A stretch of DNA of 64,000 nt from Siderastrea radians (taxonomy: Eukaryota > Cnidaria > Anthozoa > Scleractinia > Rhizangiidae). Each line of letters opens with the position of its first letter. Positions within the stretch are counted from its first letter, which is position 1. A program made the position numbers and the translations under genes. Below, piece after piece: positions 11,487 through 23,292 of this stretch. The notes beneath the pieces are model-generated. The model saw nothing but the letters and a program-made list of their open reading frames with translations. It was not told the origin of the DNA and did no database searches. The stretch lies in the NCBI GenBank assembly GCA_964017195.1, contig OZ024889.1, forward strand, positions 67,900,358 through 67,964,357. The letters are read 5' to 3'.

Positions 11487-11604
11487 CTGAACAACGTTTC
11501 TTAGACTTTAAATTGAAGAAAAATTGAGAAACTATATAGAACTGTAAGGCCGCCAGAATTATTCCCAGTGTAAGAATACATAGGATCCGTTTTGGCACGA
11601 CCAT
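11487..11604 (-). CDS. UGM-DUF3431 gene 1, exon 1 (signal anchor)
   Basis: Codes for 39 codons plus one base: a short basic start (MVVPKR), a hydrophobic stretch of about 25 residues (ILCILTLGIILAALQFYIVS), then FFFNLKSKKRCS. It ends in a strong 5' splice site (TTCAG/GTAAGTG) in phase 1, which matches the phase of exon 2 at 5151 and completes a GAG codon at the junction. The same exon occurs at 16032-16146, 25490-25604 and 35244-35358, all minus strand, which is why I place the start at the conserved ATG and not at 11643. The profile is that of a Golgi type II signal anchor, or an uncleaved or cleavable signal peptide. Confidence 0.75.
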
Positions 11605-14310
11605 GACGTGGAGACATATGTTTACCGGTACTTTCCAATTCAATTGTCGTTATGACGAGGAACTCAAAACAACAAACGAAACGTCAAACTTGTCATGATG
11701 ATAAACTCAAAACAACAAAATAGACTGTTATCATGCATACTTAGAAATCCTCGAGGCAATATAATTGAATGCTTGGCTTGCTTTTCGGAAGCTTAAGTGG
11801 AGCATTTAAAAGTTACAGTCGTTTAGCTTACGGTACGTTATCCTGAATTGTTTTGTCCAGGGTACTACTGAAACAATGGAGTTCTTCTGTCGAAGGCACT
11901 ATCGTGTGGTAGGTTGCCCGAGGAGATTTGATGTTCACAACAGATATTAGTTTATGTTGAGTTTGAAAATCATCAGATTCCCGAGGGGACCTACCACACG
12001 TAAGGCCTGAGACAGAAAGATTCTATTCTTTTTATTGTACAACGCAAATTTTGAGCGAAAAAAATTCTGACAATTGTAATGCAATTATTATGTCACGAAA
12101 AATGGAGAGAGAAAGCCCCCAAGGTGATATTGACCGGTGTACGCGGACGCCATTTTAATGCACGTTCTTCAGTTCCAATAATTTACACTGGAAATGGTTA
12201 AGAAGCTAGCAATTTTTTGGCCGAAAATTACCAAAAAACGGACACTATGCGCTGACAGGCGCCCGCTGAGGAGAGACACTATTGCGTCACGTGATCGATT
12301 TCGACCAATGGGAGCACGCCAAAGTTTTAGCGTTGTACTATAATTTATTATAGTTTGGAACTCGCCAAATGACATGCATATTACTAGCTTTCGACAAGCA
12401 GTTGTTTCGCTTTAGTAAATTATCAACTAAGGGTCTACAATGTCTCAGTTAAGACCGACGTCTCTGAGAGTTAGCCCGTTGTGACTCATTTAGTTCAAAA
12501 ACCGTACAATGTTACGGACAATTTAACTTTTCAATTAATTTTCACAACCCTATGAGCCTAGCGCGTTCAGAACGAAATGACACACCACTTTTGGTTCAAC
12601 GTCACTTCTCTCCAGAAAAAGGCAAGAAGGTGTGCAAGAAAAGCGGAACTATTAGAATCATCACAGGGTCCAGAGGAGCGAAGTTCGAGCAGAACGTTTA
12701 GTTTTCCTTGCGAAAGACAACCGACATAATATGCTGCGAACTTGCGTTACTCGCGTTACCTATATTTTTACCGCAGGTCAAATTACTGCAAAGCTTCGCT
12801 TTCCGGAGAAAAGCCGTTGCCCTTCGGGCAACGTGTTAGGCGACCGCGGAAGAATGGTCTGCGGTTAATAGCAATTTTCAATATGGCGGACGATATGGCG
12901 TACTAAGCGAGATCAAGATCGAGAAATACAGCGTATGGAAAGAGAAGAAAGCCGTTCAAATTGGATTTACAAAGGTTGCATTGGGCAAATTTATTGATCA
13001 AATGTCTTGGTTATGTATTTTATATGGTAAGATGTACGAAGGATAATTCTTGCGTACAAATTTAACTCCTCTGGACCCTGTGGAATCATTGAAGTAAATT
13101 AGTGAACAGTGGTAAAGTTAATTATTCACTACCACAGACAAGTGTCTTCACGCTTCCGTACTTTTCACGCCTAGGTTAGCAGATATTAAAAATAGAATAT
13201 TTTTTGCGAATAACGTTATTACAAACATCAAAAAGCAAAGAATATTTTCTGGGAGAGAGAATGAACAAGAGTTCTGTAGGTAAATCGTAAATCGTAAATC
13301 GTAAATCGTTAATCATGCCTGTATTGACTGTTCGGGTGTAGTGAATTCTTTTGGTTCCTTCTGTGAGTACCGGAGAACGAATGACGCAAAACAAAAGAAA
13401 CAAAAGACAGAAAACAATTCAACTCCAAAATAGAACCAAATTACAATGTCTCGCATACAAAAGAAGGACAATGTGCTCTGGTACCCGAAGAAAGACCCAT
13501 TCTTTTGAAGCGAGCTAAGAAACACTGAAAACGCTTCACTGCGCCCGCCGCTGTGCGGAAAAATATTCCTTTTTATGAATTAATGAACCAGCTAATATGC
13601 TCGGCATAAGGCACAGTAAAAATAGACTATTACTGTGAACTGACCCTGAAGGCACAAAAGCGTACATAACAGCAACATTCGTTACTAGCGGTCTGGCTCA
13701 TTGACAAATTACATTTAATGCATACTGAATTTCGTACGAGGGGCAATGCCAATAAATACATCACCAAAACACCTCTAAAGTTCACAGCAACATCCAATGC
13801 TCGCGAAAGTTCGTCATTTGTATTTAACGCGTGCTGCATTTCGTACGTATATGAATTTTCCAGGGTCCAGTATACCGGGTCAAATATTAAATCGTGTTTC
13901 TTTCAAACTTATCCGTTTATAACGGCAACATCCATTATACTAGCGAAAGTTCGATTTACATAAACTCACCCTACATTTCGAACGCAGTACCAGCTTTCCA
14001 ATAACACATCGAATAACACCTCAATTTAAGCTCTTCGCTTGGGTGAGAGCTGTTTAGGGAACTCAGATGTTACAGATGTTTTCACTATACATACTGACAA
14101 ACTAGGTGGAACTATCATAACAATTACATCACTAAACCAGCACAAGAAAGCCTTTTAATTCAACCAGGATAATCGAAACGCCGGCTCAAAACACTTTGAA
14201 GCCCTAACTGATGCACTCGTCCAATATCTGACTTGCCCAAAAGTAACATGACAACATCGCAGTAACAAAGAAGGAGGAAAAGGCTTCCTCTTTAAGGCAC
14301 TGGCCCGGGT
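11605..14310. other. Gene 1 upstream region and duplicated segment
   Basis: 11605-12400 is the presumed promoter side of gene 1 exon 1. From about 12400 to 14290 the sequence parallels 23530-25040 (shared landmarks: TTTAGTAAATTATCAACT, a run of GTAAATC repeats, TTCACTGCGCCCGCCGC, TTCGCTTGGGTGAGAGCTG), which is intron sequence of gene 2. Here it lies downstream of the orphan first exon at 16032-16146, as expected if a first exon plus part of its intron was copied. No coding region is recognised. Confidence 0.6.
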
Positions 14311-15516
14311 CTATTTATTAGCGTGGAGGCTCCATTTTGAAAATCGAATCTTTGGCATTAGTAAGGGTTAACCGACTTCTGTAACTTTTGGTACTCTAAA
14401 TAAGAAATGTTTAAGTTCTACAAAGCTTTAAGTTTTAGGGCAAACAAAGTATTTTAAATACGATGTAATCCAGCATATATAGAACTAGTTTCAGGGGTGT
14501 AGCCTGAACGAAACCCAGCGAATTTGGCTCGTCAAGTTGGCTACTAATCCGCTTGTCTTTCACTTTATAAATACTTTGGAACTCTCTTGTCTCTATAAAT
14601 TATTCAAACCGTACCGCGTTCTGGGATTTATTTGCCTCTTGGGAGTCACAAGTTTTTCCCTTTCATCATTGTTGGAACAAATAGTTGTAACACAAATTGC
14701 AAACGAAGAACTCACTCAGCCGCATTTGTCCTTGAATGTAACTCCCTTGGGCAAAATAAATCCCAGAACGTTGTAAGTTTGAATAAATTCACGGAACGCG
14801 AGGGAATCAAAGAATATATAAAGCGAAAGACGAGAATTAGCCGACTTTACAAGCCAAATCCGCTAGGTTTCGTTCTAGCTACGCCCCTAACTTAGGTGGG
14901 GTCGTTTCAGTATTTATGTTAGATTTTATCATACTTAGAAATAAGGGAATACAAATCGGTAGTTTTTTTTACAAGTCGATCGAACAAAATTGAACACCTT
15001 CAGATTCACAAGTGACGCATTATAAACATGCTGTTCATCATTTGCTTGTAGATTTTACTGGGTTTTCCGATCTTTTCCGGTTTTTCAGCAGCGTTTTGGG
15101 TGGTGTTAAGCTGTCAAAAATATGTACGATCTTAGCATTACGTTAGTGTTCTTGCAACAGAACTGCAAATACAGAAGCACAATATTTTGGAAGTCAAAAT
15201 TAAACAATCAACTGCGCAGCAATTTCTATCCAGCCGGATTTGTAGAAATTTGCTGACAGTAAACCTTGAAGTCTTGGAACTTTTTGAGCTTAATAAGAAA
15301 ATAATATATCGTCGTTTGTTGGAAATATTCGCGTTTTTCCAAACGAATTGGTCTTCAAATAGCGCTTGCATGCTTAATCAGTTATTTGTTTGCCCTTAAA
15401 CTTAAAGCTTTGTAGAAACATTCCTTATTAAGAGTACCAGAATTTACAGAAATCGGTTAACCTTTACTTGCCAAAAATTCGAATTACAAAAATGAAGCCT
15501 CCACGCTAGTAAATAG
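14311..15516. mobile_element. DNA element with about 95-bp terminal inverted repeats
   Basis: The left end (CTATTTATTAGCGTGGAGGC) and right end (GCCTCCACGCTAGTAAATAG) are inverted repeats that stay similar for about 95 bp. Comparison with 25040, where the flanking sequences are continuous, shows that this block was inserted. It has no transposase-like frame and contains a second element at 14493-14888. No clear target-site duplication is visible. It sits downstream of the orphan first exon at 16032-16146. Confidence 0.6.
14493..14888. mobile_element. Nested MITE inside the 14.3 kb element
   Basis: The ends AGGGGTGTAGC and GCTACGCCCCT, followed inward by GAACGAAACC and its complement, form terminal inverted repeats of about 50 bp. 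It is absent from the related element at 10390-11067, so it inserted later. The ends recall hAT elements, but I cannot see a clean 8-bp duplication. Confidence 0.5.
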
Positions 15517-16031
15517 CCACAGAAGCACAAGCGAATTAGTGCACGTAACTATGGACAGCAATTTTATGCTTTATTCCTGACTATAACCTGCGATCAGGCC
15601 GAATTTTAGCATCGCTCTCCTATTCTCTTACGTTGGTCTTTCACCGAGCGAAACGAAAATAGAGCCTCATCGGAGGTTCATCCCGACTACCGAGTTTAAC
15701 TTTTACTGCCTCTTGCGGAAACAGGAGTGTCACTGTCCGCATCGCTTACAGAAGCTTACAGTATCCGCATAATCACGATAATTCCATGCTTCAGTTATGT
15801 ATTTGACTTAATATACGCTGTTATCCTGAATAACATGTAATGCGTCCTACCTTTGCTGGAGAAAACCAAAATTGAAAAAAATAACAGAAATTAAAGTATC
15901 TTTGCTCCTCGTTTACTTTTACGGCGATTACATTACAGAGGTTCTTTTGCTTCGAGTCGTGTCCCTATCCGGATATTGTTGATGAACTGTATCGTCCAAG
16001 CCAAGCAGACAAAAAAGCACGAAACACTTAC

Positions 16032-16146
16032 CTGAACAAAGTTTCTTAGACTTTGACTTGAAGAAGAACTGAAACACTCCATAGAACTGTAAAGCCGCCA
16101 GAATTCCCAGTGTAAGAATACATAGAATCCGTTTTTGCGTGGCCAT
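16032..16146 (-). CDS. Orphan UGM-DUF3431 first exon (signal anchor)
   Basis: 38 codons plus one base, starting MATQKRILCILTLGI and ending KSKKLCS before a strong 5' splice site (TTCAG/GTAAGTG). It is nearly identical to the first exons of genes 1 and 2, with its hydrophobic core and phase intact. There is no second exon of its own: the next first exon in transcription order is gene 1's at 11487-11604. It could be an alternative first exon for gene 1, spliced over 10.9 kb to 5151, or a non-functional remnant. Confidence 0.6.
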
Positions 16147-16170
16147 GATATGAGCTGACATAGATTACCG

Positions 16171-16330
16171 GTACTTTCGGGTTTACCTCGGTGTAAGAAC
16201 CTAACAAGATTTTCTTTGTTTGTTAGCTTTTGTTTTGCTGTACGGTATTATTTAAAATGTTTTTGTTTCCTTTGTTTTACGTCATCCGTGAGTTTCAAAG
16301 GTTCTTACACCGAGGTAAAGCCGTACTTTC
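16171..16330. mobile_element. 144-bp MITE with 8-bp TSD (hAT-like)
   Basis: The element at 16179-16322 has terminal inverted repeats (GGGTTTACCTCGGTGTAAG and its near-complement CTTACACCGAGGTAAAGCC). It is bounded by direct repeats of GTACTTTC (16171-16178 and 16323-16330). The corresponding region upstream of gene 1 exon 1 reads straight through this site, confirming the insertion. An 8-bp duplication is typical of hAT elements. It lies only 25 bp upstream of the orphan first exon's ATG. Confidence 0.75.
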
Positions 16331-16765
16331 CAATTCACTTGTCGCCATGACGACAAGTGAATTGGCGACCAACGTAATCTGTGGTCATCTGAAAAGGACC
16401 AATTGCGCAATATGAAACAATGGGACTTGAACAAATATAGGGAAAACAAAAGTGACATGTCATCGGGTACCAGTTTTATTAATTGCTTTGACATTATTTT
16501 ACTGAAATCAGCAATTATCACTTACTGCAAACACTTCATAGAAGAAAACCAAATGAACCAGTCAAACTGAAAATGAATAATACAAAGTCTACAAACTGGC
16601 AGGACCACAGCAACAAGGCGTTGAGAGTTGCCAGATCTTAAGTAGACCTGGATCCGTGAAACATTTGAAGTAAAAAAAATATACGGAACGACTGATCCTT
16701 ACGGCAGTTAAAGAAAGACACAGAAGACGAAATACGTTAAGTAAAAAATGTGCGTAACAAAAATT

Positions 16766-16808
16766 TGCCCGATATTTCGGTTTGCAAGACAAACCTTCTT
16801 CAGGGGCT
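16766..16808 (-). ncRNA. Hammerhead ribozyme-like motif, left arm
   Basis: Reverse complement of the motif at 16857-16903, with the same core CTGAAGA, 6-bp stem II, GAAA, and GGGC able to pair with GCCC. The two copies face each other in the palindrome. Confidence 0.5.
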
Positions 16809-16856
16809 GCAAGAATTAATTAATTAATTAAATTTTAAAAAAATCCTTTTACTCTT

Positions 16857-16903
16857 GTAGCCCCTGAAGAAGGTTTGTCTTGCAAACCGAAATATCGGGC
16901 AAA
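16857..16903 (+). ncRNA. Hammerhead ribozyme-like motif, right arm
   Basis: Elements in order: GCCC (16860-16863), core CTGAAGA (16864-16870), one extra A, stem II GGTTTG/CAAACC closed by TCTTG (16872-16888), GAAA (16889-16892), a palindromic ATAT that could act as a very short or dimeric stem III, predicted cleavage base C at 16896, then GGGC pairing with GCCC to close stem I. All invariant core bases are present. The departure from the classical fold is the single A between core and stem II, so activity is not assured. Confidence 0.55.
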
Positions 16904-17005
16904 TTTTTGTTACGCACATTTTTTACTTTACGTATTTCGTCTTCTGTGTCTTTCTTTAACTGCCGTAAGGATCAGTCGTTCCGTATATTTTTTAAACTGA
17001 AAATG

Positions 17006-17479
17006 GGCTAGCTCTCAGAGTTCAAACAACACATTGTAATTTCAAATGGTACAACATAACTTCAAGCGGCGTAGTGATGCGTGAAATAACTTAAAGTTGC
17101 GTGAAATGGTCGGGCATGCTATCAACAACAATTGGTACATCAAAAGTTTCAGTGTTACAGCAAATGGGTTAGTGTAGCATCAAATAGTTGAACCATCAAC
17201 CTATTGCGAAGCTAGTAGTTGAAAACAACGTGAAATGGATTAACGTGATATGAAACGACGTAGCGTGGCGTTGGCTAGCGTCGCCAAAACCACCAAAAAT
17301 ACAGAACTGAAAATGGAAAAGCCAAACGTGAAATGAACAGAGATCTGCTGGGGGCATGACGTCAGGCATTGCCAAATTTGTCGCCAAAATAAAGGTCTCG
17401 AATGTCAGTCGCCTTCCCTTTCGCCTTCGCGTTTTTGTGACTTGCAACTTAAAAACGAGTCATAAACATACAATAAAAT
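17006..17479. other. 3' flank of gene 2, nothing recognised
   Basis: Sequence between the palindromic insertion and the gene 2 stop codon. It does not resemble the 3' flanks of genes 1 and 3, which are alike, so the duplication boundary lies close to the gene 2 stop. No coding or RNA gene is evident. Confidence 0.5.
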
Positions 17480-19626
17480 TCAAGACAACATTGAATGCCA
17501 AAGTCGTTCAAAGTAATGGCCTTCCTCCGGGTTCACGTGATCGTCCACATAAGAAATGGCTTTTCTATAAAACTCTATCGGATGCTTCTTAATCATGTCT
17601 CGGGTTGCACCAAGACATCCTGCCCCACAAAACCCAAAGGTCTTTGGGTGCGAAAAACCAAACAGTTCTTGAAAGAATTCGCCTAAGGTGAAATTAGAAC
17701 GTCGCATTAGTCCAGTGTTTATTTCCTTAAGCCATTTGCCAATATGGTTGATTCTGCCCCATTCGTTGGCCGGACTGTACATTATTTTACAACTAACATG
17801 ATTATCTCTAGCTTTTTTTATAATTTCATCAACGCTGCCAAAGCAAAAGCGAGAAGGTCCTTCACCCTGCATGAAAACAGTTACTTCTGGCAACGTTTCG
17901 TAGTTGTTTATGATATGGTACAGGTAGGTGTGACTTTCCCGTCCAACATTAGGTAACTTCTCCCAGGCACACAGTGGAAATGGCGGAGGACGCAAATCTT
18001 TCCCCTTGTGGTAGACATGGCTATGATTGGCCACTGATGCAAGCCAATCGAGTTTTTCATTATAATGAGCAACTACGATTTCGTAGTCCAACAAACGCTC
18101 CTTCAAAAACCGACCAGTGTTTCTCCTGGAATTGACACGATTGGCGTCAAAGTAAGTCTCCTCTGGAATTCCTCTTAACAGCTTGTCGCTGATTTCAACA
18201 CCCTGCATGAACGAGTGGTCTTGATTTGCAACCTCATACCGCCAGCCTCCAAAACGACCGCGGGAATAAATACCTTTGGATTCCAGCCAAGGTTGGACCT
18301 TTTTTAGAATCATTTCTCTATCGATGGAAGGAACTGGATAGCCATGGTCTAGTCGACGATAATACTTTGAAACAACCATTTCTGATGTGATGAATCCATA
18401 AGTGATCAATGCTTGAACGATGGTGTCAATCAAATGACCCTTTGTCCACTTTTCCGGATTGGAATTTGTTTTGGGTTCTGCTGCCTCACACATGAGTGAC
18501 CATTGTTTTCCAGGCTTTGGAACATGATCGTCTGAGTAACTGGAGAAAACCGTTATTCGATAGAAAGGAGAATCAGAATCAGGAAAGTACATCCAGGACT
18601 TATTTGAAAGCATTTTAGGAGGCTGTCCTGTTAGTCCAATACCTATCACGTGAGTGTGTGAATAAACCAGCCGGGATGTTAATTGTTTCATTTCGTCAAG
18701 AGAACCATCCTTTCCTCTTAACATGTTTACAAATATGTCGAGTGGAACTGTTGATACTAGAGAGTCGAACTTAAATTCCTTGACGGATTCACTTCGTGCA
18801 CCCATCTCTACCGTTAAAGAATTGGTGTTGATATCAATGCTTATCACTTTATGATGGAACTTAAACCACTGTCGTGGAAGAAGATCAGCAACTGCTTGCC
18901 ATATGCCACCTGTTCCATTATACTTAGGGAATCGAAAAATGTTATTAGGACCCCATGCCGAGTCTTTTGCAGGAGTTCCTTTATCGTACGCTGCAATCTT
19001 AGCTTTGATTTTGGCAATATCTGGAACAGCAACTCGCTCACCTACCCAGACAGAGTTCATTTCAGTAGGATCTACGGTCCATACTTTTCTATTATACTTC
19101 CTCATAAAAACCTCGCATAGACCGGCACCAAAGTTGCGAAGAAGCCACTGGTCAAAGTTAGCAGGCTTCTCTTTCACCGGATTTGCGGTAATTTCTTCCA
19201 GACCTGTTAAGCTTTTCTGTTGGTCCACTTTGTCCATCACTTCGATGTTATTCTGCACCGGGTATGGAATAAATCTTCGTTTGCCATCAGATCCCTTCAT
19301 GAAAGCATATGCAGCTCTTTGTTTCCAATTCCAGTCTTTTACCGCCTTGTCGAGAGTGGCGTCAAAATACTCGTAATGTGAGAAGACCACGTGTCCTCCC
19401 ATGTCCCAAAGAAAGCCTTGCTTATCTCTCTCAGATGCAGCCAGTCCCCCAGGCTTCTCAGTCTGCTCAAGGATAGCAACTGAAATGTTGGAATCATTTT
19501 TGATATTAATTATTTCATGAAGTCTTTGAGCGGCGCCCAGAGCTGTTGGACCGGAACCGATGATGATGATGGTAAATTTATTGTCATCATAAGGTTCTCT
19601 ATCACTTTTGTGGTTACAATCAGACT
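17480..19626 (-). CDS. UGM-DUF3431 fusion gene 2, exon 2
   Basis: Second exon of a predicted 753-aa protein whose first exon is most simply the one at 25490-25604. It opens after TTTTTTGCAG in phase 1, exactly like gene 1, and encodes 715 residues. All diagnostic UGM features are kept (spliced numbering): GSGPTALG 62-69, GGLAASE, GGHVVFSHY, MRKYN with Arg 214, GGTGGIW, FYRITVF with Arg 395, VANQDHSFM. The DUF3431-like part (from about 552) has VVAHYNEKLDWL, NVGRESHTYLYHI, VFMQGEG and ERLWHSML. It differs from gene 1 mainly in the last 120 residues (for example FCGAGCLGATRDMIKK against FCPTACVAATRDAIKK), so that is where the paralogues diverge most. Likely active by motif content. The in-frame ATG at 19645 lies in the intron. 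Confidence 0.9.
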
Positions 19627-20794
19627 CTGCAAAAAAGGATAACAACCAAATATAAGCTTCATGTTAAGTTATAAACTGATTATCTTTTAAAACTTTGCGA
19701 AAAATTGCAGCTGAACATACACTTTAATGTCTTTTAGTTTGGTGTACGCGTAATTATAAATCTGTATTGCGCCTTTTCTTACACATTAAAAAAATCACCG
19801 AAACTTACGCGAAAAACGTAAAATAACTGAGAAAATCTTCGTGGCTTCAACTTGAATCATGGACAAAAGCTGAGAAAAGTGAACAGTTTCCATTTAATTA
19901 ACTAGAGTTTTACGTGCAATATCAAAAGTAAACCTTTCAGTCGACTGTCATGAAAGGATGCAAACAGGGTTCGTCAGTGTTATGCCACGCAAGCGAGTTG
20001 TTTTCTTATTTTTCCTTAGGCTGTGAACTGTAGATTTACTTTGTTATAGGGAATTAACGCTCCATGAAATTAACGCGAAATTAACGAAAACGTTCGAGCG
20101 GAAAAGTATAGTGACCCTAGTTAATTTTCCTTTGTCATTGTGATCAGCATCCCTCGGAACTTCATCATGTCGTCATTTTTCTTTGAATAACAAATAATTA
20201 AGGACTTGGAACTAGTCTGACGGAGGCCTGAAGCCGGTGAAGCGATGGAGAACTTATCTGAGGCCCCTATTGTTTCTGCGTTGGCGCCCTGGAGCTTTGC
20301 ATTTATCAGCCCAGAGCCCTGGAGCTTTAAACTTCACAGCCAATCCAAGTCCACATTTTCATTTTTCGTTCCATTTAAGGATAAACCAATCTTAGATTGC
20401 AATCCGAGGTTGCATTGATCAGTTCATAGCTCTTCACATTGGGTATGAATCTAGTTTCGGGATATGCGTTCCCTTTTGCAAGCTTGCATCTTGTACCATC
20501 ATCAGCAGGCGTTTGGTGACGGCATTTAAATCTGTTAAATCATGGATTGACCTGTTTGCAGTTTTTTGTTCCTTTCAGCAGAAAATTTCAAAACATTCCA
20601 ATAATTATAAACTAAAACGGTTAAAATGGATTCACTAACAGAAACGCAACCTTAATTTCACGACCCTTAAACGTTGTTGACAAAATAAATAAAATGAAAA
20701 GGCAAGACACAACTCATTGGGGCAGTTACGTTTTGGAGTTAGTTTCCAAAGAAACTGTGGTGCTGCGTCCGGTTGGGAAGTGAAACACACAAAA

Positions 20795-20993
20795 AAAATC
20801 GATTTAACGACTGAGTTGATAAGGTAAATTGGGCACTGTAAAGAAATTCAAAGCTGACATTTCGAGCGTTATAGTCCTTCATGAGAGCGAAGATTCACTC
20901 TGTCAAAGGACCCAACGCTTGAAACCGGTCAGCTAGCTTTCACATTTCTTTACCGTGGCTTATTTACCTTATCAACTCGGTTAATAAATCCAA
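20795..20993. repeat. Paired inverted Penelope-type arms in intron of gene 2
   Basis: Two inverted arms (about 20795-20885 and 20905-20993) share TTGATAAGGTAAATTGGGC and related sequence. Each has a degenerate hammerhead-like core: minus strand 20890-20850 (GAAGGACT...GCTCGAAATGTCAGC) and plus strand 20897-20935 (CTGTCAAAGGAC...GCTTGAAACC). Core bases are changed, so these are decayed relatives of the motifs at 5704-5745 and 16857-16903. Confidence 0.45.
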
Positions 20994-21002
20994 ATTATAA
21001 AG

Positions 21003-23236
21003 GATAGTTTAAGAATCGACTAGGGAAAATTAGACCAAGAAATAGCTCCAAGCAAAGCTTAAGATCGATTCTGTAATAAACTCTTTGCAATAAATGATAT
21101 TTGTTTACCAATGAAAAAAATTAATAACAAACAATGGAAATTACAAAAAAGCCTTGGCTAACGAAAGCAATCTTAAAATAAACTGAACCACCTTATACGA
21201 ATAACAAAAAAAGAGATACTACAAAGAAAAGTTTAGTGAAACGCATAATAACATAAAACAAACTTGGGAATTGATTAACGCAGTATAATTAACAAAAGGA
21301 ATTCGCAAAACTGTTTGCCAAATGCATTCTACCAAAACGATGAAGAAATTACTGATCCCTTAATTACAGCCGAAAATTTTAATAAGTATTTCGTTCAGGT
21401 TGGTCCAAATTTAGCAAAAACCATACCAGAATCTGCTAAACCATTCAAAAAATATTTAGGTAGAAATGTAAGTGAGAGTTTTTCTATTACACCCGTGACA
21501 GAAGACGAAGTAGAAAGAGAATTAATTAAATTAAATCCAAATCAAAGCTCTGGCTTTGATGATCTACAACCTAAAGTCATATTAAGTAACGTAGCACATT
21601 TAATCAAGTACTCACTAAAAATCATTTACAACAATTCCCTTTCAAGTGGCGTAATTCCAGAGCAACTTAAAGTTTCCCGGCCTAATTTTACCAATATACA
21701 AAAGTGAAGATGAAACATCATTCTCAAACTATAGACCAAGCTGTTCTCCCATGTTTTCTAAACTATTAGAAAAACTCATGTACAAACGACTTACAAACTT
21801 TATTGAAAAACATAGGATACAATATAACGATCAATATGGGTTTCGTAAGAATAATTCAACTGAGATGGCAATAACTACTCTGACTAAAAAAGTCACAGAA
21901 GCGATCGAAAACAATGAATTTACTGTTGGTATATTTCTTGACCTATCCAAAGCATTTGACACTGTAATTCACTCAATACTTATTGAAAAACTAGAGCATT
22001 ATGGGTGAGAGGTATTTCCCTTGAGTGGTTTAAAAACTACCTTACTAAGAGAAGTCAGAATGTAAAATATAACAACGTATTATCTGGCAAACAAACAATC
22101 TTATGTGGAGTACCTCAAGGCTCAGTTTTAGGACCGCTACTATGATATTCATAGGAGCTCAAAAATACGTTCGTTTATTCTTTTTGTCGATGATACTAAT
22201 ATATTTTGCTCAAACAGCAATATTCATGCTTTGACAAGAACTGTAAAATGAAGAACTCAAGAACGTTTCCGATTGGTTAAAAGCTAACAAACTATCACTT
22301 AATATTAAAAGGTCTCAATAACTGATATTCAAAGCAAAAAACAGAAAACTTAACAAACAAGTTAATATTAAATTAGATAGCTCAAATATTAAACAGGTAG
22401 AATCAGCCAGATTCTTAGGAGTCCAAATAGACGGAAATCTTAACTGGAAACATCAAATAAGTCGTATTTGTAACAAAGTTGCGAACACAACTGATATACT
22501 CTGCAGAGCAAGGCATTATCTACCTCGCATTGTCATGGGAGGTCTATATTATGCATTGATTTATCCGTATCTAAGTTATGGTAACATCGCGAGGGGAAAT
22601 ACGCACAGAACAACATTACAACCAATAAGAAGATTACATAAGAAAATAATAAGAAAAATCACATTTTCAAAATTTACAGATCATGCTAATCCTCTTGTCA
22701 AAGAATTATCAATTTTACCACTAGATGACATAAACAATGAAGCCATTGCTTTGTTTATGTTTCGTTTCTTTAATAATATGCTACCATCATCTTTCAAAAA
22801 TTTCTTTTGTTTGAATAAGGACATTCACAAATACAACACGTCAAGATCATCCTATAACATTCACAAAATTCAAGGGTGCGCTAACTACCAAAAACACTCA
22901 GTGAAATACAAGGGAATTTTAGTGGAATAATTTGACAAAATCTATCAAAGAAATTAGAACATTTAGCTTATTCAGGAAAAAAAATTAAAACTCATTTTCT
23001 CCTCAAATAGAAAAATTTAGATTTCAATCAATATCACTAAATGAAACGTAACAAAAAAAAGAACTGTGATCTATGTGCTAAACCGACATATAACAGACAT
23101 GTGTATTTAAAATATAATTATTGTAAACTTGTCCAGGGGATCTCCTCGTACAGCCATGAGCTTCTGCCCAAGTATAATTCAATAATCTATGATACTATTT
23201 TTTGTAATCAGTTTGAAGAAAAGGGGAAATAAATGA

Positions 23237-23267
<31 letters not shown>

Positions 23268-23292
23268 ATTGATTGCTTGATTGATTGATTGC

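Larger units (their letters stand above)
16564..17005. mobile_element. Palindromic hammerhead-bearing insertion (Penelope or retrozyme type)
   Basis: Bounded by AAACTGAAAATG at 16564-16575 and 16994-17005, a 12-bp target-site duplication. Inside are a unique left stretch of about 95 bp and then two nearly identical inverted arms of about 140 bp (about 16672-16812 and 16855-16993) separated by an AT-rich centre of about 42 bp. Each arm carries a hammerhead-ribozyme-like motif (separate entries). Inverted terminal arms with such motifs are known from Penelope-like elements. There is no coding sequence, so this is a solo or non-autonomous copy. The arms differ at very few positions, which implies a recent origin. 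Confidence 0.7.
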
